From NCBI GenBank assembly GCA_022736205.1, contig DZAT01000018.1, forward strand, positions 1-32,648: DNA of 32,648 bases. The letters run 5' to 3'. Shown one piece after another: positions 23,440 through 30,715 of this stretch. Below the pieces are notes generated by a model, which was given only the letters and a program-made list of their open reading frames with translations, did not search any database and had not been told where the DNA came from. The position numbers were made by a program, and so were the translations under genes. Source of the DNA: Thiomicrospira cyclica. Lineage in GTDB: Bacteria > Pseudomonadota > Gammaproteobacteria > Thiomicrospirales > Thiomicrospiraceae. Within the stretch, counting starts at the first letter, position 1; every line of letters starts with the position of its first letter.

Positions 23440-23488
23440 GGCGGTTAGAATCCATTTTATTTTAAAAGTGCCTGTAGCTGGCATCACA

Positions 23489-23524
23489 ATATTATGCTGT
23501 GACTTTATATTATGCTGTGACTTT
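23489..23524. repeat. Perfect 18-bp tandem duplication in a promoter
   Basis: ATATTATGCTGTGACTTT occurs twice in direct succession (23489-23506 and 23507-23524) with no mismatch. On the minus strand each copy ends in TAATAT, so the duplication doubles the -10 element of the chemoreceptor promoter. Exact identity suggests a recent slippage or duplication event. Confidence 0.9.
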
Positions 23525-23535
23525 GCGACCGTCAA
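23507..23535 (-). promoter_or_regulatory. Candidate sigma70 promoter of the Aer-CZB receptor
   Basis: On the minus strand TTGACG (23535-23530) and TAATAT (23512-23507) are separated by exactly 17 bases. The promoter reads toward the chemoreceptor, with its ATG at 23439. A longer reading frame would begin at the TTG of this -35 box, which argues for the shorter start. The downstream copy of the tandem repeat supplies a second -10-like TAATAT without its own -35. Confidence 0.6.
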
Positions 23536-23605
23536 TATAAATTTTTGATTAAATTCAGTGTATTAGTTTGCCTTAATTGGACAATGTCTTGTCTGTCTAT
23601 GCGTT

Positions 23606-23714
23606 GGGCACATCTAAAAACCCGTCATTCCCGCGAAAGCGGGAATCTATCTCATTGATTTCATGGATCCCCGTCTACGCGAGGATGACGAAAGGTAGGT
23701 TATTAGAAGTCCCC
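23606..23714. mobile_element. MITE-like element, 109 bp, copy D
   Basis: The left end GGGCACATCTAAAAACC and right complement GGGGACTTCTAATAACC match at 14 of 17 positions, the best terminal inverted repeats in the window. The core is nearly identical to the copy at 1259-1367 and has the perfect hairpin ATTCCCGC-GAAA-GCGGGAAT (23627-23646), which fits the pattern ATTCCC-N8-GGGAAT. Flanking 4-mers are CGTT and CTTT (three of four agree). It lies between two minus-strand chemoreceptor genes and fills half of the 213-bp gap before the Aer-CZB promoter. Confidence 0.75.
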
Positions 23715-23748
23715 CTTTGTATACGGTTTACAGGTGTTCAATGGGTTA

Positions 23749-25017
23749 TTAAACTTTAAACTGATGGACTTGTTTGTCTAAGCTTTCGGCTAACGACTTT
23801 AAGTGTTCGCTGGCAGCCAATGTTTGACGCATGGCGCTACTGCTGTCTTCGGTCATGCGTGCAATATCGCCTACCTCGTTGGCAATGTGTTCAGCTTCTT
23901 GCAGCTGATTTTTCATGGCATTAGCAATTTCTTGAATACGTTCCGATGTGTGCGTCGAAGCATCACGAATTTGGCTGAGTGCATCGGCAGCTTTATGACT
24001 GTAATCCACACCAAGCTGCACTTGGTTAACCGTGGTGCGCATACGTGTGACGGCAGCATCGGTTTCGCGACCAATGGTCTGAATCACTTCGCTGATTTCG
24101 CGTGTGGCTTGACTGGTGCGAACCGATAAGGTGCGCACTTCGTCGGCAACGACGGCAAAGCCGCGACCCTGTTCGCCTGCACGAGCGGCTTCGATGGCAG
24201 CATTCAGGGCTAACAAGTTGGTTTGCTCAGCAATATCGCGAATGGTATCAACGATGCCACTCACCCGCTCCGACTCTTGCCCCAATTTGGCAATCACATC
24301 GGCCATCTGCGACACTTCAATGGCAAGGTGTTCGCTATTATCGGATGCTTGACGCACAACCGCTGTGCCTTGATTGGCAACATGCCACGCTTGTTGCGAA
24401 ATATCGGATGCTTGATCGACACGGGTGTTCACATCGCTGACATTGTTACGAATACTTTTAACCGATTGCGCTACTTGGTCGGCACGATGACGCTGACGTT
24501 CTGAAGCTGTTAGAACGGTGTGAGCCGTTGCGGTTAATTCTGATGCAGCATTGCTCAGTTCTTCGCTGCCTTTGTTCATGGTTCTTAAGGTGTTTTTAAG
24601 GCGTGTCATGAGCGCATTAAAAGCACTCGCCATCGAGTAAATTTCATCTTGGTGCTGACTAAAAGGTACGGGATAGGTTAGATTGCTTTCGCGTTCCATG
24701 CGCGTCATCGACTGCTGCAAGTTAACCACGGGAGTGGCAATGGTCTTGGCAATTTGACGGACAATTAAAAAGAGCACGCCCTGAAAGACAAACTGCATGA
24801 TCCACATCATGATATTAAAAAAGGCAAGCTTGTCGTGCAAGCTGGCAACCAGCTGCTCGTCATGGTGATCGGCAAGTGCGATTTGTACCAAGTCCTCAAT
24901 ATAGTAACCCAGTACAATCTGTGCGCTGATGGTCATGATAGCAACAAAAAACTGTATCATCACTTGCAAGCGGTTTTGCATGCTGAGGTGTTGCCACCAG
25001 TGTGTTAGCTGGTTCAT
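23749..25017 (-). CDS. Methyl-accepting chemotaxis protein with small periplasmic loop
   Basis: The 422-residue receptor has membrane segments at about 17-40 and 66-90, leaving a periplasmic loop of only about 25 residues, too small for a usual ligand-binding domain. A HAMP domain (about 90-145) and a full signalling domain follow, with the tip LLALNAAIEAARAGEQGRGF near residue 280. Such receptors pass sensory input to CheA/CheW. With so little outside the membrane, it may sense the membrane state or need a partner protein. AAGGGA lies seven bases before the ATG. No CheR/CheB-binding pentapeptide is present (C-terminus HQFKV). It is on the same strand as the Aer-CZB gene but separated from it by a MITE-like element and a separate promoter, so they are probably independent units. 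Confidence 0.9.
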   Translation of the reverse strand: MNQLTHWWQHLSMQNRLQVMIQFFVAIMTISAQIVLGYYIEDLVQIALADHHDEQLVASLHDKLAFFNIMMWIMQFVFQGVLFLIVRQIAKTIATPVVNLQQSMTRMERESNLTYPVPFSQHQDEIYSMASAFNALMTRLKNTLRTMNKGSEELSNAASELTATAHTVLTASERQRHRADQVAQSVKSIRNNVSDVNTRVDQASDISQQAWHVANQGTAVVRQASDNSEHLAIEVSQMADVIAKLGQESERVSGIVDTIRDIAEQTNLLALNAAIEAARAGEQGRGFAVVADEVRTLSVRTSQATREISEVIQTIGRETDAAVTRMRTTVNQVQLGVDYSHKAADALSQIRDASTHTSERIQEIANAMKNQLQEAEHIANEVGDIARMTEDSSSAMRQTLAASEHLKSLAESLDKQVHQFKV

Positions 25018-25062
25018 CGTTATCCCTTTGCTATTTTGGTTATTGTTTTTATTAATAAGCAG

Positions 25063-25611
25063 TTATTGTGCCAACCAGAGTCGAATCCATATGCCAAGGG
25101 TGCTGGTATAGCCCAATTCGGTACTCGCAATATTGCCTTGTGCATCTACGACAATATCTGTCGGTAAAGCTTTACTGCCAAAAACGCTGAGCCATTGCCC
25201 ATCCCGATCGAGTAATAAACGCTGCAAGTTGGTGTCAGGGTGTTTGCCCAGCCATTTGCTCAAATCTTCTGGTTCGGTACTACTGGCAACCAGTATCACG
25301 GGATAATAAGCGCTAATGGTTTCGATATTGCCATGCATGGCTGTGCAAACAGGGCACCAAGGCGCAAAGAAATGAATCAGCACCGCTTGTCCTTTAAACT
25401 GACTGAGCTGAAGCGGTGTTTGTGCCACACTTGTACCTGCCAACAGGGGGGCAGTTCCGCTGGTTAGGTCTTGGTGTTGCCACGAACGAATGGCAATAAT
25501 AATCAGTACAATCACCCCAGCTTCGATTGTCCAACGTTGCCAGCGTGGGCGCGGTTTTTTAACGGTTGTTGTTTCTGGTTTTTCGATTGGGTCAGATGGT
25601 TGTGTTGTCAT
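25063..25611 (-). CDS. Membrane-anchored thioredoxin-like disulfide oxidoreductase (TlpA/ScsD-like)
   Basis: The 182-residue protein has a charged cytoplasmic N-terminus, one membrane anchor (about 28-41) and a periplasmic thioredoxin fold. The active site is WCPVC (Cys86, Cys89), and the cis-proline loop ALPTDIVVD is present later. Size and anchor fit the TlpA/ResA/ScsD group, which reduce or exchange disulfides in the periplasm, for example in cytochrome c maturation or copper stress. No cytochrome or scs genes are nearby, so the substrate is open. Its ATG overlaps the stop of folB as ATGA, so it is the second gene of a folB operon and is probably translationally coupled. Confidence 0.85.
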   Translation of the reverse strand: MTTQPSDPIEKPETTTVKKPRPRWQRWTIEAGVIVLIIIAIRSWQHQDLTSGTAPLLAGTSVAQTPLQLSQFKGQAVLIHFFAPWCPVCTAMHGNIETISAYYPVILVASSTEPEDLSKWLGKHPDTNLQRLLLDRDGQWLSVFGSKALPTDIVVDAQGNIASTELGYTSTLGIWIRLWLAQ

Positions 25612-25967
25612 TTAGGTTGCACTCTTGTGATCTGTACGCCAACACTGGCAGCATTTGCTAAGGCGTGGGGCTTGCCAATAGATAGTAACACGCGTGTTAC
25701 TCGTTTGTCTGTTAAACAAATCGTGGCGAGTTGCTCTGCCAAGGCTTCTACCAGTTCAACATGCTGACTGAGGCAATGGTTTGCCAGTTGTTGTGCCAAG
25801 TGCGCATAATCGAGTGTGTCGTTTAGGTTGTCGCTGATGGCTGCTTGACGTATATCAATATCCAGCGCCACATCAACGATAATGTCTTGTGCCGCGCTTT
25901 TTTCGTGATCGAGTACGCCAATACGTGCAGGCAAAACAAGCTGCTTTAAAAAAATTTGGTCTGTCAT
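25608..25967 (-). CDS. folB: Dihydroneopterin aldolase
   Basis: The 119-residue protein is FolB, which converts 7,8-dihydroneopterin to 6-hydroxymethyl-dihydropterin and glycolaldehyde in folate synthesis. It has the opening IFLKQLVLPARIGVLDHE with conserved Glu22, the DYAHLA segment, the VELVEALAEQLA helix, and KPHALANAASVGVQI with conserved Lys99. Length is normal. It is divergent from plsY with 85 bp between the starts, the arrangement seen in E. coli and many gammaproteobacteria. The thioredoxin-like gene follows with a four-base overlap. Confidence 0.95.
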   Translation of the reverse strand: MTDQIFLKQLVLPARIGVLDHEKSAAQDIIVDVALDIDIRQAAISDNLNDTLDYAHLAQQLANHCLSQHVELVEALAEQLATICLTDKRVTRVLLSIGKPHALANAASVGVQITRVQPK

Positions 25968-26052
25968 TATGATCTTGTATTTGAGGTTTTATAAAGATTT
26001 AAGATACCATAGCATTAGCATCAAATCAAAATAGATTAGCAGGAGTGTCAAT

Positions 26053-26643
26053 GTGGATTTAATGGTAGTGGTTTGGGTTGCCCTCGCATACATGCTAGGT
26101 TCTGTTTCGAGTGCCATTATTGTGTGCAAGTTAATGGGTTTACCCGATCCGCGTAGCGAAGGCTCGGGCAATCCTGGCGCTACCAATGTATTGCGCATCG
26201 GTGGCAAAAAAGCGGCTGCCCTAACCTTGGTTGGCGATATGCTCAAAGGCTATATTCCTGTTGCCTTGGCGATGTGGTTCTGGCTCGATGCGCCAACGGT
26301 TATCGCCATTGGTATGGCAGCCTTTATCGGTCACTTATGGCCTGTATTTTTCGAGTTTAAAGGCGGCAAAGGTGTCGCTACCGAGCTGGGTGTGTTGTTT
26401 GGACTCAATCCGATCATTGGGGCGATCAGTGCGCTTGTGTGGCTTTTTATTGCTAAGGGTTTAAAAATTTCGTCTTTGGCAGCCTTGGTTGCTATGGCGC
26501 TTGCGCCTGTTATCACTTGGTATTTTACGGGCTTGAATGTGTGGGCAGTGGGCGTTGCTACGATGAGTGCTATTTTAATATGGCGACATAAATCGAATAT
26601 TCAACGGCTCTTAAGTGGCGAGGAGTCTGCTATTGGACGATAG
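26053..26643 (+). CDS. plsY: Acyl-phosphate:glycerol-3-phosphate acyltransferase
   Basis: PlsY makes lysophosphatidic acid from acyl-phosphate and glycerol 3-phosphate at the inner membrane, the first step of phospholipid synthesis. The 196-residue protein has several membrane segments and all signature motifs: SEGSGNPGATN (35-45), GDMLKG, and FIGHLWPVFFEFKGGKGVAT. I chose GTG 26053, seven bases after AGGAG (26041-26045). An ATG at 26051 is out of frame, and an ATG at 26062 would be the alternative. Its end overlaps the start region of the UrtA-like gene: an AGGAG near its 3' end (26621-26625) probably serves that next gene. Confidence 0.95.
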   Translation: MDLMVVVWVALAYMLGSVSSAIIVCKLMGLPDPRSEGSGNPGATNVLRIGGKKAAALTLVGDMLKGYIPVALAMWFWLDAPTVIAIGMAAFIGHLWPVFFEFKGGKGVATELGVLFGLNPIIGAISALVWLFIAKGLKISSLAALVAMALAPVITWYFTGLNVWAVGVATMSAILIWRHKSNIQRLLSGEESAIGR

Positions 26644-27881
26644 TGTGTTCAAAAAAGTTATTTTCTCTGTTTTGCTTCTTGCAGCGTTGGGGGGCAGCTG
26701 TCTCTGTGTTGCTTAAACCTAATCCTATTTTAGTCGGCGTGCTGCATTCGCAGACAGGTACGATGGTATTTAGCGAAAAAGGTGTGTTGCAAGCAACCTT
26801 GGCGGCAATCGATTCGATTAATGCGCAAGGCGGTGTGCTCGGGCGACCGCTAAAAGCCGTGGTGCGCGATGGTGCTTCCGATCCAAAGGTGTTTGCAGAA
26901 CGGGCACAACAATTACTGACGCAAGATAAGGTGGCGGTCATTTTTGGTGGCTGGACATCGGCATCGCGCAAAGCGATGTTGCCCGTATTAGAAAAACAGG
27001 ATGGCTTACTCTTCTATCCTGTGCAGTACGAAGGTATCGAGCAGTCGCCCAATATCATCTATATGGGTATGACGCCTAACCAACAGCTTTATCCTGCACT
27101 AACCTATATGACGCAAACCTTTGGTAAGAAGGTGTTACTGATTGGTTCTGATTATATTTACCCACGCATAACAAACGCGATTGCTCATCCCGTGCTCGCT
27201 GGCATCGGCGCGAGTGTGTGTGGTGAAACCTATTTGCCATTAGGTAGCCAAAATATGAATGCGCTCGAGGCACTCGTAAAGCAGTGCAAACCCGACTATA
27301 TTGTGAATAGCGTTAATGGCGACAGTAATGTTGCGTTGTTAAAAGCCTTGCGTGCTGCAGGCGATAATACGCCCATTTTGTCGCTCAGTCTGAGTGAGCC
27401 AGAAATGCGTCAGCTCATTGGTGTATTGGGCGAAGCCGTCACGCAGCAGCATTATGCCAGCTGGGGATATTTTCAATCGCTGGACACGCCAGAAAATCAT
27501 GCCTTTGTGCAACAACTACAAGGCTACATGCCAGATGCTGCCATCAATCATCCGATGAAAATGGCATGGGATGGTGTGCATTTGTGGACAAACGCGGTGC
27601 GTTTGTTGGGTGGTCACGAATCTAAGTCAATTGCAAATAGCCTTGAAGGTATGTCGTATTCCAGCGCGTCGGGTCCAGTGGTCATTGATGTCGACAATCA
27701 GCATCTATGGCAGAAATCTTATATAGGCGAGCTGCAACGCGATGGGAATTTTGCCATTGTCTGGCAGTCGCAAGGCTTGGTTGAGCCAAATCCTTGGTCG
27801 TTGGGTCACAGTCCTGCAGCATGGCAAGTCATCGAGCAAGACTGGTATCGGCAGTGGGGTGAGCAATGGCAAGCACCTTAA
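26643..27881 (+). CDS. UrtA/Peripla_BP_6-like periplasmic binding protein, signalling partner
   Basis: The mature part is a type I binding protein very close in pattern to the urea-binding UrtA group: ILVGVLHSQTGTM, GGVLGRPLKAVVRDGASD, VIFGGWTSASRKAMLPV, LLFYPVQYEGIEQSPN, VNSVNGDSNVA and DNQHLWQKSYIGE. UrtA-like proteins bind urea or small amides; the ligand here is unknown. The frame given begins at GTG 26643 and has a poor signal peptide. A better start is TTG 26633, seven bases after AGGAG (26621-26625). That frame encodes VFKKVIFSVLLLAALG and joins the mature frame only if one G is dropped from the six-G run at 26689-26694. No urtBCDE or urease genes are present. The stop overlaps the next gene, a diguanylate cyclase, which suggests a sensory role. 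Confidence 0.82.
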   Translation: MCSKKLFSLFCFLQRWGAAVSVLLKPNPILVGVLHSQTGTMVFSEKGVLQATLAAIDSINAQGGVLGRPLKAVVRDGASDPKVFAERAQQLLTQDKVAVIFGGWTSASRKAMLPVLEKQDGLLFYPVQYEGIEQSPNIIYMGMTPNQQLYPALTYMTQTFGKKVLLIGSDYIYPRITNAIAHPVLAGIGASVCGETYLPLGSQNMNALEALVKQCKPDYIVNSVNGDSNVALLKALRAAGDNTPILSLSLSEPEMRQLIGVLGEAVTQQHYASWGYFQSLDTPENHAFVQQLQGYMPDAAINHPMKMAWDGVHLWTNAVRLLGGHESKSIANSLEGMSYSSASGPVVIDVDNQHLWQKSYIGELQRDGNFAIVWQSQGLVEPNPWSLGHSPAAWQVIEQDWYRQWGEQWQAP

Positions 27882-29641
27882 TGACCATGCGCAAACAGCT
27901 ATTGGGCTGGTTTTTATTGGTAGGGCTTTTGCCCTTGTTGCTGTTGGCTGTTGGGCTGCAATGGCATTTAGAGCGCACATTGGTGGCGGAAAATGAAATC
28001 CAGCTTTACAGCGTGGCGCGTGAAAAAGGGCGCTTGGTGCGCGAGCGGGCTTTAGCCGTTAAGGGGCAGGCAGAGCAGGCTGCCGCCTTGCCAATGCTCG
28101 TTCGGTTGCTTGCAGGATCGCAAGATCAAGATGATCAGCAATTATCGATGATCGCCGAATTTTCGCACCGTTTTACGATGATGAACAATCATTATGATAT
28201 GCTATTGGTGAATACGGCAGGCAAGGTGATATTTACAGTCATGGGTGAGTCGGATTATGGCGCAGACCTCACGTCGGACAACTGGAAAAACACGGCAGCA
28301 GGCGTGGCGTTCGATCAGGCAAAAAGTTTAATGACGACAGTGATTACCCCGTTTCGTTGGTACGAACCTTCGCAGCGTAGAGCAGCGTTTGTGGCAACAC
28401 CTGTTTGGGACAAAGCAGGTATGCTGGTTGGTGTGATGCTGGTGCAGTTAAATGATAATTGGCTTGCTAGTATTGCAGCCAGCCAGATAGGGCTCAGTGC
28501 AACGGGTGAGATTGTTTTAGTTCAGCAAAATGCCTCTGGAAAGTTGGTTGCTGCAGCCCCATTGCGCTTTTATCCTAGTGCGGTTCAAGATGCTTTTTTA
28601 CTCGAGGATCATCAAGACACGCCTAGTAAGCGCGCCATGCGTGGCGATGAAGGTTGGGGCGAAGGTGTCGATTATCGCGGTGTGCCAGTCGTAGCTGGCT
28701 GGGTGCATATTCCAGCATTGCAAATAGGGTTGGTGGTTAAGCAAGATAGCCAAGAAGTGTTTGCGCCATTAATTGCCCAGCGTTACGTTATCTTGGGTAG
28801 CATCACGTTATTGTTAGTGATTGTCGCGCTACTGATGCTATGGGTAACGCGCCGCTTTGTTGCCCCCATTCAACGGATTGCTTCGCTAACAACAGAATTG
28901 AGTGCGGGGCGGTGGTATATGCGCATACCGCAAACGGATCGCAATACCAGTTTAGAGCTGCATCAGTTAGAACACGGTATTAACCGATTGGCACAAACGA
29001 TAGAATCTCAAATGGATACCCTGCAACAGCAAGCCAGCGAATTGAAGGTTTATGGCAGTGATTTAGAAGCACTGGTCGCCGAACGCACCCAAGCATTGGC
29101 ACGTTTGAGTGAGATTGATCCGATGACAGGTTTGTTCAATCGTCGTCATTACATGAGCGAAGCGCCAAAATTGTGGCGACAAGCTGCACGTAACCAGCAG
29201 AAGTTGTTGTTCATTTTGCTCGATGTCGATAAATTCAAAGAGTATAACGACACGCAAGGGCATCAGGCTGGTGACGAAGCGCTGATTCGTGTTGCACAGG
29301 TGTTGCAACAGCATTGTCAGCGTAGTAACGATATGGTGCTGCGTATGGGTGGTGAAGAAATGGCGATTCTATCGCTCATTCATAGCGAAGAAGAAGGTTT
29401 AGTGCTGGCAGAACGCTTATTAAGTGCTGTCCAAATGTGCAATATTGCCCATCCTGCTAGTGATGTATTGCCTGTTCTAACCGTTTCTATGGGATTGGCA
29501 TTGTTCGATGGTGATACCTGTCGTGCACCCACAGAAACCAAAGTCGATAAACTTTATGCACTTGCCGATGCCGCTCTTTATCAAGCGAAAAACACAGGAC
29601 GAAATCGTGCGGTTCTTGCTCGAGAGACGGTAGCTTGTTAA
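27866..29641 (+). CDS. Membrane diguanylate cyclase with periplasmic Cache-type sensor
   Basis: The 591-residue protein has membrane segments at about 10-31 and 308-330 around a periplasmic part that looks like a double Cache domain (segments YDMLLVNTAGKVIFTV and GEIVLVQQNASGKLVAA). A HAMP-like region (about 330-385), a coiled coil, and a GGDEF domain (about 415-585) follow. The active-site loop is GGEEM (495-499), where Met replaces the usual Phe. The acidic residues are intact, and so is the RxxD inhibitory site (486-489, RSND). It probably makes c-di-GMP. ATG 27866 overlaps the UrtA-like gene by 16 bases. A second in-frame ATG at 27881 forms TAATG with that gene's stop, the same junction as in the other binding-protein pair. 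The two are probably one sensory unit. Confidence 0.9.
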   Translation: MASTLMTMRKQLLGWFLLVGLLPLLLLAVGLQWHLERTLVAENEIQLYSVAREKGRLVRERALAVKGQAEQAAALPMLVRLLAGSQDQDDQQLSMIAEFSHRFTMMNNHYDMLLVNTAGKVIFTVMGESDYGADLTSDNWKNTAAGVAFDQAKSLMTTVITPFRWYEPSQRRAAFVATPVWDKAGMLVGVMLVQLNDNWLASIAASQIGLSATGEIVLVQQNASGKLVAAAPLRFYPSAVQDAFLLEDHQDTPSKRAMRGDEGWGEGVDYRGVPVVAGWVHIPALQIGLVVKQDSQEVFAPLIAQRYVILGSITLLLVIVALLMLWVTRRFVAPIQRIASLTTELSAGRWYMRIPQTDRNTSLELHQLEHGINRLAQTIESQMDTLQQQASELKVYGSDLEALVAERTQALARLSEIDPMTGLFNRRHYMSEAPKLWRQAARNQQKLLFILLDVDKFKEYNDTQGHQAGDEALIRVAQVLQQHCQRSNDMVLRMGGEEMAILSLIHSEEEGLVLAERLLSAVQMCNIAHPASDVLPVLTVSMGLALFDGDTCRAPTETKVDKLYALADAALYQAKNTGRNRAVLARETVAC

Positions 29642-29695
29642 AATATGTGAGCAAAATTTTGTTACGTCATTTTTTAAAATAGCAAGGAGTGCTTT

Positions 29696-30322
29696 ATGCG
29701 CAAGTTGGTTTTGGCTGCTGTGGCAGCAACAATGGTTTCGGGTGTGCATGCACAAAATATGGGCGCAAGCGTTAACTACGGCTTGGGTGGTTTAGGTGTT
29801 GATTTAGGCGTTGCCGTGATGCCCGATTTTGTCAATTTGCGTGCGGGTCTTAATGGTGGCTTGAGCATGTCGGGCACAACTACACCCGATCAAACAAAAT
29901 ACGATTACAGTTTGAATACAGGCTACAAAACCCTAGGCTTAGATTGGCATCCGTTTGGTGGTTCGTTCCGTTTGTCGGCTGGTTATGCTGTGTCAGACAT
30001 TAAAATGGACGTGAGTACAACAGGCGCTTATACGCTTAATGGTGTGACAGCAAATGGTACGGCAACGGGTCAGGCAACATATGGTAACGCACCTTATTTG
30101 TCCTTAGGTTGGGGCAATCATGCACCACGTAATGGTGGCTTATTCTTTAATACTGAGTTGGGTGTTATGTTTACAGGTAAGCCCGATGTTTCTTTAACAA
30201 CGAGTGACGCAGCCTTTAATGCGGCAAACGCTTCTGCGATTGAAGCAGAAAAGCAGAAAGTTAAAAACGATGCAATGGACTTCTTCCCGATTGTTAAATT
30301 AGGCTTAGGCTACACTTTCTAA
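29696..30322 (+). CDS. Small outer-membrane beta-barrel protein
   Basis: The 208-residue protein has a clear Sec signal peptide (LVLAAVAATMVSGVHA, cleavage after about residue 19), then alternating, glycine- and aromatic-rich strands and a C-terminal phenylalanine (LGLGYTF) as recognised by the BAM machinery. Segments such as LGLDWHPFGGSFRLSAGY and APYLSLGWGNHAP recall a widespread family of 8-strand barrels of unknown function. A short charged helical stretch (EAEKQKVKND) near the end is probably a loop. AAGGAG lies before the ATG, and a strong terminator follows at 30344. It is 54 bp after the cyclase gene, with no terminator between, so it may be partly co-transcribed with it. Function is unknown. 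Confidence 0.75.
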   Translation: MRKLVLAAVAATMVSGVHAQNMGASVNYGLGGLGVDLGVAVMPDFVNLRAGLNGGLSMSGTTTPDQTKYDYSLNTGYKTLGLDWHPFGGSFRLSAGYAVSDIKMDVSTTGAYTLNGVTANGTATGQATYGNAPYLSLGWGNHAPRNGGLFFNTELGVMFTGKPDVSLTTSDAAFNAANASAIEAEKQKVKNDAMDFFPIVKLGLGYTF

Positions 30323-30343
30323 GTGGTGCTTGATGCAGATGAT

Positions 30344-30369
30344 AAAGGACACTTCGGTGTCCTTTTTTT
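30344..30369 (+). terminator. Strong intrinsic terminator with TTCG loop
   Basis: AAAGGACAC (30344-30352), the tetraloop TTCG, then GTGTCC followed by seven T. This is a textbook rho-independent terminator, 21 bases after the stop of the outer-membrane gene. Confidence 0.92.
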
Positions 30370-30382
30370 ATCATTGGCGTGC

Positions 30383-30405
30383 TAAAATGTAAGACATGTA
30401 CGACA
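30383..30405 (+). promoter_or_regulatory. Candidate -10 box and palindromic operator of the toxin-antitoxin operon
   Basis: TAAAAT (30383-30388) could be a -10 box; its -35 would fall near the T run of the terminator and is not clear. It is followed by an 18-bp palindrome TGT-N3-ACATGT-N3-ACA (30388-30405), symmetrical in every fixed position. The palindrome ends where the AAGGAG ribosome binding site of the antitoxin begins. Type II antitoxins usually repress their own operon by binding such sites. Confidence 0.55.
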
Positions 30406-30418
30406 AGGAGTGCGCATC

Positions 30419-30715
30419 ATGCTTACCATGAGATTACCTGCAACGCTCGAAGCGCGATTAACGCATCTTGCAACGACAACCAAAAGAACAAAAACATCCT
30501 ATATGCTAGAGTTGCTAGAGGCTCAAATTGATGCGCTTGAAAGTAAATATTTGCCCAAACCTCAGCCAGAGCTGAGTCCAGATGTGCAAGAAGCGCTTTT
30601 GTCTTGGCAAGAATACCAAGAAACAGGACTACATTTGACTTGGGAAGAAGTCGACGAATGGATGTCTTCTTGGTTTACCGATAACGAATTGCCAGCACCT
30701 AAATGCCACTTGTAA
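30419..30715 (+). CDS. Ribbon-helix-helix (CopG/RelB-like) antitoxin
   Basis: The 98-residue protein begins with a short strand and helix of ribbon-helix-helix type (MRLPATLEARLTHLATTTKR, then TKTSYMLELLEAQID), which would dimerise and bind DNA. The acidic, tryptophan-rich C-terminus (QEYQETGLHLTWEEVDEWM) is the usual toxin-binding part. I chose ATG 30419, eight bases after AAGGAG (30405-30410). A GTG at 30410 would overlap that site. Its end overlaps the toxin gene by 13 bases, which is typical of type II modules. The palindrome just upstream is a likely autoregulatory operator. Confidence 0.8.
   Translation: MLTMRLPATLEARLTHLATTTKRTKTSYMLELLEAQIDALESKYLPKPQPELSPDVQEALLSWQEYQETGLHLTWEEVDEWMSSWFTDNELPAPKCHL

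Noticed and set aside
23489..23524. Tandem repeat as a possible CRISPR remnant.
   Set aside because: The two 18-bp units are directly adjacent with no spacer, and no cas genes are present.
23440..23535. Extending the Aer-CZB receptor upstream to a TTG at 23535 (32 extra residues).
   Set aside because: The extra stretch translates the -35 box, the tandem repeat and the leader, and adds a KSQHNI duplication with no place in the family. The PAS domain fits an ATG at 23439.
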